Notes under the pieces: generated by a model
What the model saw: the letters and a program-made list of their open reading frames with translations, nothing else
Databases searched by the model: none
Told to the model about the DNA's origin: nothing
Shown: positions 30,616 through 38,514 of the stretch, piece after piece
Layout: each line of letters starts with the position of its first letter
How positions within the stretch are numbered: position 1 is the first letter of the stretch
Program-made: the position numbers and the translations under genes
Assembly (NCBI GenBank): GCA_018402565.1
Contig: JAGYIQ010000007.1
Coordinates: 248,001-312,000 of the forward strand
Length of the DNA: 64,000 nt
Source: Pirellulaceae bacterium
GTDB lineage: Bacteria; Planctomycetota; Planctomycetia; Pirellulales; Pirellulaceae
Direction of reading: 5' to 3'

Positions 30616-31590
30616 ATGATGTGGCAAAGGTTCGATTTTTGCTCCTGGGATGGGACGACTCTGTCGGCAGGTTGTTGGACCTTCGACGAGAGTTCCTGTC
30701 ACAATCCAGGGCCCGATCCAGAGCCTGCGACGCCTGCATTCGCGTCCGCATCAGGTGATTTCCTCGCAACGAACGCCCGCTCGACACCCGACATGGGACT
30801 GGGGTGGCCCCCCCTTACTCCCGGGACTGATACCGCCCCGATCGTGCTGATCCACGGACTGGGCGAGCACTTGGGACGCTACGACTCCTGGGCGGCAGAA
30901 TGGTCAGCCGATGGCTACAACGTGTTGGGGTTCGATTTGCGTGGTCACGGCTTGAGTCCCGGTAAACGAGGCGACACTCGCCGGCTCGAAGATCATGTGC
31001 AGGACATCCTGACGTTTTTGGACGGGGTCCACGAGCGACTGAATCGCCCCCATGCAACGACCATTCCCGTGATTGCTCACAGCATGGGCGGGCTGCTCGC
31101 CCTGCGAGCCGCTCAACAACGTCCGGGAGATTTTCTCAAACTGTTGTTGCTCGCTCCCTACTTTCGCCCGGCCTTCCAGCCCCAAGCTTGGCGGTTGATG
31201 ACAGCTCGCATGTTGAACAGGTGGTGGCCGGGACTGACCTTGAACGTCGGGCTACGATGGGAACAGTTCGCGCGGGACCTGGCCGTCCGTGAGGCCATTC
31301 GGCTGGATCCGCTGTCGCATCAACGGCTCTCCGTTCGCTTGGCACTGGAACTCCTGGCCAACGGCGAGGCGCTGCTGCATTCCAACGAAACATTGGCGGC
31401 CAAGGGCTGCATCCTGCACGGCGATGCCGACACGATCAACTGCCAGGCGGCCTCGAAAGACTTCGCTCAACGCCAGGCCCACGTCAGCTTCCATACCATC
31501 CCCGGCGGTTACCACCAGATCCACAACGACTCCGACACTCGCCCCCTGGTTCGAGACCTGATCCGTGGGTTCTTGGCCGCTGCCGATTAA
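30616..31590 (+). CDS. Alpha/beta hydrolase, monoacylglycerol-lipase-like
   Basis: A serine hydrolase of the hydrolase_4 / monoglyceride lipase type. The 324-residue protein has an oxyanion-hole HGLGEH (about 77-82), the nucleophile elbow AHSMGG (about 154-159), the acid in HGDADTI (about 268) and the histidine in YHQIHND (about 299), so the triad is complete. It has no signal peptide. Two adjacent ATG codons (30616 and 30619) follow GGAG; the second has the better spacing. The first 60 residues are poorly conserved-looking and Pro/Ala-rich. It is divergent from the astC-like gene and ends nine bases before a MITE-like element. The substrate is unknown. Confidence 0.82.
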   Translation: MMWQRFDFCSWDGTTLSAGCWTFDESSCHNPGPDPEPATPAFASASGDFLATNARSTPDMGLGWPPLTPGTDTAPIVLIHGLGEHLGRYDSWAAEWSADGYNVLGFDLRGHGLSPGKRGDTRRLEDHVQDILTFLDGVHERLNRPHATTIPVIAHSMGGLLALRAAQQRPGDFLKLLLLAPYFRPAFQPQAWRLMTARMLNRWWPGLTLNVGLRWEQFARDLAVREAIRLDPLSHQRLSVRLALELLANGEALLHSNETLAAKGCILHGDADTINCQAASKDFAQRQAHVSFHTIPGGYHQIHNDSDTRPLVRDLIRGFLAAAD

Positions 31591-31599
31591 GAAGTTGCA

Positions 31600-31744
31600 C
31601 TAGTGCTTTGTCACAGCCAAAACTTGGGGTGTGGCAAAGGGGTCAGGCGTCAATTGTGCGCAGCACCCGCAGGGCCGTTCCGGCAATTGACGCCTGACCC
31701 CTTTGCCACACCGATCCCAAAATTAGATTGTGACAAAGTACTAG
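31600..31744. mobile_element. MITE-like palindromic element, copy 1 (145 bp)
   Basis: It starts CTAGTGCTTTGTCAC and ends GTGACAAAGTACTAG, giving near-perfect 15-bp terminal inverted repeats, with an inner pair of arms (GTGGCAAAGGGGTCAGGCG and its complement). It carries no coding capacity. It lies between the convergent hydrolase and DUF1501 genes, so it may also act as a bidirectional terminator. Its last CTAG contains the stop codon of the DUF1501 gene. Confidence 0.85.
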
Positions 31745-33183
31745 CTGATCAGTTCCGCGACCACATGCCCATGCACATTGGTCAGCCGTCGTTGGATGCC
31801 GTTGTGGTAGAAGGTCAATCGCTCGTGATCGATACCCAACAGATGCAAGACCGTCGCGTGTAAGTCGTAAGTGGTGACCGGGTTTTCGACGGCTGCATAC
31901 CCCAGTTCATCGGTGTTGCCGTAAGCGAAACCGCGTTTTAAGCCCCCTCCCACCAAGACGTTGGTGAAGCCCTGCGGGTGATGGTCGCGACCGGTACTCA
32001 AGGTCCCGCTACTGGCCTGAGCATAAGGCGTGCGACCGAACTCGGTGGTCAGCATCACCAAGGTCGAATTCAATAACCCCTGTTGCTGCAAGTCCTGGAT
32101 CAGTCCAGCGATTGGCTGGTCCACGCGCAACGCTTCTCCCGTATGGCTCTTGTAGCCCTTGCCCAGCAAGTCGTCGTGCGCGTCCCAAGACACGCCATCC
32201 CCGGTCCAGATCTGCACGGTGCGAACGCCCGCTTGGATCAGCCGCCGAGCGGTCAACAGATTCCGACCCGTATCGCGTGTCTCGGGTCGATCCAAACCAT
32301 ACAGCCGATGGATGTGTTCCGGCTCCCGTCCCAAATCCAAGACCTGCGGGATCGCGGCTTGCATCCGAGCGGCCAACTCGTAACTGCGAATGCGAGCCAC
32401 CAATGGATCCGAATCGACTTGTTGCTCCAGATGAGTGCGGTTCAACTGCTGCAGCAGCTCCAACCGTGCTTGTTGCGTCTCCGGGGTAAGCGCTGTCGCC
32501 GGAGCCAAATCCGACAACGGGTTATTGCCTCGCGTGTTGAAGGCCACGCCCTGATGTTGAGCCGGCAGGAAGCCGCTGCTCCAATTGAAGGCCCCACCGG
32601 CCGCATTGGGGATGCCGCGCGCGTCGGGTAAGACTACAAAACTGGGCAAGTCTTCATTCTCGGACCCCAGCCCGTAGGACAACCAAGCTCCCAGCGTCGG
32701 AAATCCCATCTGCCGAAAGCCCGTATTCGCCTGGAAAATCCCCGGGATGTGATTCGCCGTCTCCGCCACCATCGAACGAATGACGGTCAATTGGTCAGCC
32801 ACTTCCGCCAAACGCGGAAATAAATCCGAAATCCACAGGCCACTCTGGCCGTGTTGCTGAAACCGATAATGGGGACGATGCAGGCGTCCAACCTTACCAA
32901 AAAAGGCATCGGCTTGCCCGAACGTCTCGGGCAATTCCTGACCATGATGCTGCTCCAAGTCCGGCTTCCAATCGAACGAGTCGACATGACTCAGCCCACC
33001 GCCGAGAAAAATGTGAATCAATTGCTTCGCCCGCGGCGGATGGTGCAAGCCGTCCAGTCGCGTTTGATCCAACGCGGCAGCCAAACGACCCTCGAGAGCC
33101 AACAGTTGCGCCAAGGCGATACCTCCCACCCCCAGCGCCGCGTGATGCAACAAGCTGCGACGAGTCAATGTGGGTTCGATCAT
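31741..33183 (-). CDS. DUF1501 domain protein (Tat-exported, sulfatase-like fold)
   Basis: A 480-residue planctomycete-type DUF1501 protein. The N-terminus has a twin-arginine signal (TRRSLLHHAALGVGGIAL). Typical motifs follow: HIFLGGGLSHVDSFDWKP, a central VQIWTGDGVSWDAHDD and, near the C-terminus, TEFGRTPYA and GRDHHPQGF. The family belongs to the alkaline-phosphatase/sulfatase superfamily; its biochemical role is unknown. ATG 33183 has AGGAG eight bases upstream. The gene follows the PSCyt1/DUF1549/DUF1553 gene by 24 bp, the usual pairing in Planctomycetes. The TAG stop lies within the terminal CTAG of a MITE-like element, so the original C-terminus may have differed. Confidence 0.88.
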   Translation of the reverse strand: MIEPTLTRRSLLHHAALGVGGIALAQLLALEGRLAAALDQTRLDGLHHPPRAKQLIHIFLGGGLSHVDSFDWKPDLEQHHGQELPETFGQADAFFGKVGRLHRPHYRFQQHGQSGLWISDLFPRLAEVADQLTVIRSMVAETANHIPGIFQANTGFRQMGFPTLGAWLSYGLGSENEDLPSFVVLPDARGIPNAAGGAFNWSSGFLPAQHQGVAFNTRGNNPLSDLAPATALTPETQQARLELLQQLNRTHLEQQVDSDPLVARIRSYELAARMQAAIPQVLDLGREPEHIHRLYGLDRPETRDTGRNLLTARRLIQAGVRTVQIWTGDGVSWDAHDDLLGKGYKSHTGEALRVDQPIAGLIQDLQQQGLLNSTLVMLTTEFGRTPYAQASSGTLSTGRDHHPQGFTNVLVGGGLKRGFAYGNTDELGYAAVENPVTTYDLHATVLHLLGIDHERLTFYHNGIQRRLTNVHGHVVAELIS

Positions 33184-33207
33184 AGGGAGTCTCCTGTTGG
33201 CTCAGCA

Positions 33208-36200
33208 TCAATTCAGAAAGATAAACTCGTTGGTGTTCAGCAACACCAAGCACAACTGCTCCCAGCCATGAGCCGCGACAAACGCCTCCGCGACTTCGAT
33301 TTCGTCGGCCAACGGCTCACGAGCATAAGCCTGTTGCCACGCACGTCGCAATCGCTCATGGACGCCGGGACCGCATTCCTGCTCCAGACGCTGGGCCCAG
33401 TGCCGACCGATCTGCTCCATGCGCGTGTTGTTCAACAGCTGCATCGCTTGAATCGGCGTGATCGTATGACTACGCGTCGGTGCCATCACGCTGGGCTCCG
33501 GGCAATCGAAGGCCTGCAACAACGGATGATGACCGGAACGAGCCCACAGTCGGTACAGCGTGCGTCGATTGACCTCCGGGTTAAACGCATCGTCCGGATC
33601 GGTGAACTCGGCGTTGTTTTCGCGTTTGACTTGCATGTCCAGGAAACTGGGACCGCCGATCCGCAGATTCAGTTGCCCAGCCACCAGCAACGCGGCGTCG
33701 CGGATCGCTTCACCCTCCAAACGTCGACGATTCGCCCGCCACAGCCAGCGATTCTCGGCATCCATCGCCAGGGCCTGCGCCGGATTGGGATGCTGGGTCG
33801 AAGACTGGCGATAGGTCGACGACAAGACCATGCATCGATGCAGGGCCTTGAGACTCCAGCTCTGGCGTACCAATTCGTCGGCCAACCAATCCAACAGTTC
33901 GGGATGGGAAGGCCGACCGCCGCTAAAGCCAAAATCGCTCGGGGTATCGACAATCCCTCGACCGAAATGGTGCTGCCACAACCGATTGACGATCACACGA
34001 GCCGTCAAGGGGTTCCGCGGATCCGTCAACCAACCAGCCAACGCCACGCGTCGTTCGGCCTCCGGGGCATCCGGCGACAACGCGAAGTCCGCCTTCAGTC
34101 CACCCAGCGACAATGCCGCCAAGCCGCGCGGCACTACCACCGGGCCCGGCAAACTCGGATCGCCTCGCTGCAAAACATGGTACACCGGCGGCTGTTGAGG
34201 AATAATCACATGCGCCGAGCCATCAAACCGCTGAGCGGCCAAGCGTTGCTCCAGCTCCTGGCACTGGTCCCGCAACTCGTGATACTCCGCCCGCTCCGCT
34301 GGTGTCGCATGTGCGAGAACCTGTTGCCAACGACCGACATTGCCGAGACTCTGCGGATCGCCACTATTGGCCTGTTGACGGATCTCTTCGCCAGACAGGG
34401 CTCGCGCGTAAATTGCCAGCCCATGAACCTTCCCCAACCAGGGGCGATCACCCGTTACCTCGTTACCGACCGCCAGCGAGAAGCCTTCGTCCCAATTTGC
34501 CAAAGTCCCGCCGACCGTTTTCTGCCCCACCTCATGTCCGTCCAAATAAAGTGTGGCCTTGCCCGCTGGGTCACAGGTCAGGACAACATGCAACGGCCGA
34601 TTCGGCCACTCCAGCGGTGCGGAGCCGAACGAAGGCATGCCATTGCTGTCGGTCGTGGTCGTCCGCAGCCGAACATCCAAGCGTTGGCCGTCCTGTCCCA
34701 ACGTGAAGTTTCGTGCACCCGAGTCGAGAGACAAAGTGACGATCCGGGCCGGTCCACTCTGCTGCGGCCGCTCGCTCTCCAGCCAGACTTCCATCGAGAA
34801 CTGGCCGGACGCTTTAATCGCCCGCGTCCACTCGCTGGCCACCTCAGCCGGCACTTTCACACCGCCCCGACTCGAGATCGGCTTACCAGTCACGCGGCTG
34901 ACCTCGCCTCCCGTGGACAATCGATAAAACTCCAGTTCGGCCACGTGGCCCTGGGCCGACTTCGCCAGCATCAGTAGACGATCTTGACCGGCGACTTGAG
35001 GATCGATCCCTGACGCTGAATCGGCCTGGAGCGCGGGAGCCCTGGCGGTCCAAACCGATTGCAAATCGACAAGGCGCCGCTGCAGCTCGCTCAGTTCTTG
35101 TTGCCAAGCCCCACGCTGAGGCAAGACAGGCTGCACCGCAATGCCCGTGCGTTCGCGTTCACCTTGGTGAACGCCCCCCAGAGCCGCCGCCAATTGGTAG
35201 TATTCCGTTTGTGAGATGGGATCGTATTTGTGATCGTGGCAGCGACTGCAGTTGACCGTCAAACCCAAGAAGGTTTGGCTTAAGGTTCCGACCAGATCCT
35301 CCAGGTGCTCCCAGCGAGCGGCGGCGCGCATGACGGGTGAACCTTCCAAGTGTCCCACTTGATCCCAGGTGCCGCACACGTGATAGCCGGTCGCCATCCA
35401 GGCGTCGAAGTTGTCGGGTTCCAGCACATCCCCAGCAATTTGCCAGCGAACGAACTGATCGTATGGCAGATCTTGATTGATCGCTCGCACCACCCAATCG
35501 CGATACTGCCAGGCATGCTCGCGAATCCGATTCCGTTCATAGCCCTGCGTCTCGCCAAAACGAACCACATCCAACCAATGCCGAGCCCAACGCTCGCCAT
35601 AATGCGGAGAAGCCAGCAAACGCTCCACCAATTGTTCGTAGGCGTCGTTGCGTTGGTCATGCACAAACGCCTCGACTTCGGCTGGCGTCGGGGGCAACCC
35701 CAGCAAATCAAAACTGAGGCGACGAATCAAGGTCCGGCGATCGGCCGGTGGCGAGGGACTTATGCCGACTTGCTCGAGTTGATGCAAGACAAACAAATCG
35801 ATTTCATTTGCTGCCCAAGACGATCTTCCGACTGCGGGGGGTGTCGGTCGCTGAACCGGCTGCAGCGACCACCAATCGTAACCGGCCCGCCGCTCGCTGG
35901 AGTAAGCCAAGGGATCAATCGCCGTCCCCTCCCAACGTCCACCCGACTCCAGCCAGCGCCGCAACACGTCCCGCTCTTGATCTGTCAGCGGTGGACGGTT
36001 CTTGGGCATTTCGCCGGCATCGATCATTTGCCAAGCCAGGCCCGCTGACCAATCCGCTGGATCAATCGCCGGGCCCGATTCTCCGCCCGCCAAGGCCGTC
36101 TCCGCCGTCGTCAGATCAAGACCACCGGCGGCCGTGGTCGAACTGTGACACTCCAGGCAACGTTTGGCCAACAGCGGAGCAATCTGCTGAGCGAAATCGA

Positions 36201-36309
36201 CGTCCTGGTACGCCTGCAAAGACAGGGCAGGCCACTGCACGATCCAGAACAAAGTCAGGAAACCAACGAGCGGACCGCTGACAGACACCCCGTTTCGATA
36301 CTGGTTCAT
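33208..36309 (-). CDS. PSCyt1-DUF1549-LamG-DUF1553 (PSD1) secreted cytochrome-like protein
   Basis: A 1,033-residue planctomycete-specific protein. An N-terminal hydrophobic signal (about 10-32) is followed by a cytochrome-c-like PSCyt1 domain with one haem motif CLECH at 51-55. Then come DUF1549 (about 160-370; LIRRLSFDLLGLPPTP, HWLDVVRFGET), a LamG/concanavalin-like insert (about 480-640; QFSMEVWLES, ATLYLDGHEVG) and DUF1553 (about 745-1000; NPLTARVIVNRLWQHHFGRG). The ATG has GGGAG eight bases upstream. It forms an operon with the DUF1501 gene. The pair is abundant in Planctomycetes, and roles in extracellular redox or polysaccharide use have been proposed but not shown. Confidence 0.9.
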   Translation of the reverse strand: MNQYRNGVSVSGPLVGFLTLFWIVQWPALSLQAYQDVDFAQQIAPLLAKRCLECHSSTTAAGGLDLTTAETALAGGESGPAIDPADWSAGLAWQMIDAGEMPKNRPPLTDQERDVLRRWLESGGRWEGTAIDPLAYSSERRAGYDWWSLQPVQRPTPPAVGRSSWAANEIDLFVLHQLEQVGISPSPPADRRTLIRRLSFDLLGLPPTPAEVEAFVHDQRNDAYEQLVERLLASPHYGERWARHWLDVVRFGETQGYERNRIREHAWQYRDWVVRAINQDLPYDQFVRWQIAGDVLEPDNFDAWMATGYHVCGTWDQVGHLEGSPVMRAAARWEHLEDLVGTLSQTFLGLTVNCSRCHDHKYDPISQTEYYQLAAALGGVHQGERERTGIAVQPVLPQRGAWQQELSELQRRLVDLQSVWTARAPALQADSASGIDPQVAGQDRLLMLAKSAQGHVAELEFYRLSTGGEVSRVTGKPISSRGGVKVPAEVASEWTRAIKASGQFSMEVWLESERPQQSGPARIVTLSLDSGARNFTLGQDGQRLDVRLRTTTTDSNGMPSFGSAPLEWPNRPLHVVLTCDPAGKATLYLDGHEVGQKTVGGTLANWDEGFSLAVGNEVTGDRPWLGKVHGLAIYARALSGEEIRQQANSGDPQSLGNVGRWQQVLAHATPAERAEYHELRDQCQELEQRLAAQRFDGSAHVIIPQQPPVYHVLQRGDPSLPGPVVVPRGLAALSLGGLKADFALSPDAPEAERRVALAGWLTDPRNPLTARVIVNRLWQHHFGRGIVDTPSDFGFSGGRPSHPELLDWLADELVRQSWSLKALHRCMVLSSTYRQSSTQHPNPAQALAMDAENRWLWRANRRRLEGEAIRDAALLVAGQLNLRIGGPSFLDMQVKRENNAEFTDPDDAFNPEVNRRTLYRLWARSGHHPLLQAFDCPEPSVMAPTRSHTITPIQAMQLLNNTRMEQIGRHWAQRLEQECGPGVHERLRRAWQQAYAREPLADEIEVAEAFVAAHGWEQLCLVLLNTNEFIFLN

Positions 36310-36380
36310 GGCCTATCTCCCGCCGGTCATTGTATCCGATTCGGACGCCGCTGGCAAAATTTTGCCAGCGATCCTGTTTT

Positions 36381-36783
36381 GTAACCGTTCACGCTCCGCA
36401 GGAAAGTTTACCCGTAAGCGATGAAAATGGCTGGCGGCATTCGTAGGGTGTCGTGGAGCAAGTCGTGACATGACAAATGTTATTGCGAAATCAACGTCTA
36501 ATAAAATTCACAACATCGACCAGCGAAGGATCGACTTGCGCGGGCGAACCATTCCCCGAGAAAAATCTCCCCGCCCCAGAAAGACGCAATCGTTCACGGA
36601 TGCTGTTAGCTGTTAGCATAGGGCATCGGGCATCGGGCGTACATTTTGCATTTTTCATTCTCCATTTTTCCTTTGTCATTATCTTCAAACGCCGTTCGGC
36701 TCTCTCTGTCTCTCCCTCTAAGAATTCCGAGCGTCCGTATCTTCTCTCGCCGTTCAAGTTCCCTACCGTGCGTGAACGGTTAC
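36381..36783. repeat. Non-coding repeat patch bounded by inverted GTAACCGTTCACG motifs
   Basis: The 516-bp spacer between the ankyrin gene (stop 36826) and the PSD1 gene start (36309) holds no convincing gene. GTAACCGTTCACG at 36381-36393 is matched by its inverse at 36771-36783. Between them lie short-word repeats (CATCGGGCATCGGGC, TTTGCATTTTTCATTCTCCA) that match, in inverse orientation, the patch at 48.4-49.4 kb. Confidence 0.7.
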
Positions 36784-36825
36784 CCTGTTTTTGGCCTTTG
36801 ACCAGAGCCATTCCCCCCCGTCAGG

Positions 36826-37446
36826 TTACTGATCGGACTGTTTCTCCGCCTCGGCTTTCGGTCGCAGAAACGGAATCGGCTTCAATTCCACCTGCTTGAT
36901 CGACTGCAAGTACTCCAACACCGCTACCGACCGCTCGCCACCCACCTGAGCGTGGAAGTGCAAGGAGAAGCCATGCGGCCCTTTGGCATCAATCAAATCC
37001 GGTTGCAGGGTCAGGAAACTCCGCACCGCATCGATCTGACCGGTCATCGCCGCGCAGAAGATGTCGATCCGAGCGCCCCGTTCCAACAAGTACTCCACGA
37101 TGTCGTGCTTGCCCATGTGCGACGCGCCACCCAAGGCCGTTTCAAAATCGCCGCCACCCCAATCCACGGCCCCATTCAGTAGCCCCGGCTCACGTTCTAA
37201 AAGCTGCTTGACCATGGCCAAATCCGAATGCGCAAAAATCACAAAATCTTGCAGCAACTGACGATTCACCTGCTCCTTGGCCCAGGACGGCTTGAACTTG
37301 GGTGGGTCGTAGTTGCGTTCGAAGGCAGCTTCCCGCGGCCCCTGCTCGTCCTGCTCGGTGGACCTGCCCATCGCCGTCGCCACCGACAACGTGATCGCAG
37401 AACCTGTCGCACCGAGAAAAAGTCGTCGAGTCGTTTTCTGAGACAT
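36826..37446 (-). CDS. Ankyrin-repeat protein with Tat-like signal
   Basis: A 206-residue protein with a twin-arginine signal (KTTRRLFLGATGSAITLSVA) and three or four ankyrin-type repeats (about 70-175; MVKQLLEREPGLLNG, HDIVEYLLERGARIDIF, DAVRSFLTLQPDLIDAKG). The C-terminus is charged and has no clear domain. Ankyrin repeats mediate protein binding; the partner is unknown. The ribosome-binding site is weak. The gene stands alone, divergent from the metallophosphatase across a 358-bp spacer that carries a 97-bp tandem repeat. Confidence 0.8.
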   Translation of the reverse strand: MSQKTTRRLFLGATGSAITLSVATAMGRSTEQDEQGPREAAFERNYDPPKFKPSWAKEQVNRQLLQDFVIFAHSDLAMVKQLLEREPGLLNGAVDWGGGDFETALGGASHMGKHDIVEYLLERGARIDIFCAAMTGQIDAVRSFLTLQPDLIDAKGPHGFSLHFHAQVGGERSVAVLEYLQSIKQVELKPIPFLRPKAEAEKQSDQ

Positions 37447-37525
37447 CTTCTACCTATGATCCGTTGGGGGTAAAACTTGACTTAACCGTTCACGGTTGGG
37501 AGGCAATTCCTGGGGCGGGTGCTTC

Positions 37526-37752
37526 GGGCTTGTTGATTTTTCCGTAGCGGAATGCGTCAAGCATTTCGATTGACGGGAAAACGCCGTGTTTTTGCCCGAT
37601 TCTCTTGAATCGGGCAGCCCATTCGCGAGTAAGTCTGGAAAAATCAACAAGCCCTCAAGCGTTTCGGTTGATGGGAAAACGCCGTGTTTTTGCCCGATTT
37701 CCTTGAATCGGACAGCAACTTCGCGTGTGAGTCTAGAAAAATCAACAAGCCC
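37526..37752. repeat. Two 97-bp tandem units with an inverted left arm
   Basis: The units at 37558-37654 and 37655-37751 are near-identical and each contains a small hairpin around CCCGATT...AATCGGG. A left arm GGGCTTGTTGATTTTTCC at 37526-37543 is the inverse of the end of each unit (GGAAAAATCAACAAGCCC), so the whole block can fold. The rest of the 37447-37804 spacer contains TAACCGTTCACGG at 37483 and no gene. Confidence 0.8.
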
Positions 37753-37804
37753 CTTGGCCGACACCCTAGTCTAAGCTGCCACAGATTGCGTAGAAAGTAG
37801 CCAC

Positions 37805-38500
37805 ATGGCCACCCCCAAGAACGACAGCCGACTTTTGGCCATTGGCGATATCCACGGCTGTTACGACGCCCTGGTCACGCTATTCGAGTACGCGGCCATT
37901 ACCCCGCAAGACCAGGTCGTCTTTCTGGGTGATTACGTGGACCGCGGACCCGATTCCGCTCGTGTGATTGAATTCTTGATGGCCCGCATGACGGCGGGTG
38001 ACACGGTCTGTCTGCGTGGAAATCACGAAGTCATGATGTTGGATGCTCGGCATTCCCTGCCCACTCGACGCGCCTGGAGCCTGGTCGGCGGTGACGCGAC
38101 CTGGGATTCGTACACGCGCACCGGCCATCCCGCGGGCCTGGATGGCGTTCCCGCCAACCATTGGCAGTTTCTGGAGAACCTCTCTCCGTATTACGAAACG
38201 GACCACGCGATTTTTGTGCATGCCTCGTTGGATGCGGAACTGGCCATGCCCGACCAAGTCGAGGCGGACCTGTTTTGGGGGGCCTTTGATTCGATCGGCC
38301 CACACTACTCCGGCAAAACGGTCATCTGTGGTCACTCGTCACAAAAGAGCGGACTTCCTAAGTCGACAGGGTTCTCCATCTGCATCGACACCTGGGCCTG
38401 CGGCCATGGCTGGTTGACCTGTTTGGACGTTCGCAGCAGCCACTATTGGCAGGCCAATCAAGCCGGTGAGACCCGGCAGGATTGGTTGAACAACGACTGA
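37805..38500 (+). CDS. Calcineurin-like Ser/Thr protein phosphatase
   Basis: A 231-residue metallophosphoesterase of the PPP/PrpA-like group. All metal-binding motifs are present: GDIHGCY (13-19), GDYVDRGPD (about 39-47), RGNHEVM (about 76) and CGHSS near the C-terminus. The family dephosphorylates phosphoproteins or diadenosine polyphosphates; which applies here is open. It has no signal peptide. It is convergent with the S9 peptidase gene, with only 14 bp between the stops. A genome encoding Hanks-type kinases, such as the one at 57.4 kb, would be expected to need such phosphatases. Confidence 0.85.
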   Translation: MATPKNDSRLLAIGDIHGCYDALVTLFEYAAITPQDQVVFLGDYVDRGPDSARVIEFLMARMTAGDTVCLRGNHEVMMLDARHSLPTRRAWSLVGGDATWDSYTRTGHPAGLDGVPANHWQFLENLSPYYETDHAIFVHASLDAELAMPDQVEADLFWGAFDSIGPHYSGKTVICGHSSQKSGLPKSTGFSICIDTWACGHGWLTCLDVRSSHYWQANQAGETRQDWLNND

Positions 38501-38514
38501 CGCTAGAGGCAATC

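Noticed and set aside
32851..34977. A 708-codon plus-strand frame within the DUF1501 and PSD1 genes
   Set aside because: It is antisense to two well-recognised planctomycete families and shows no domain or start signal.
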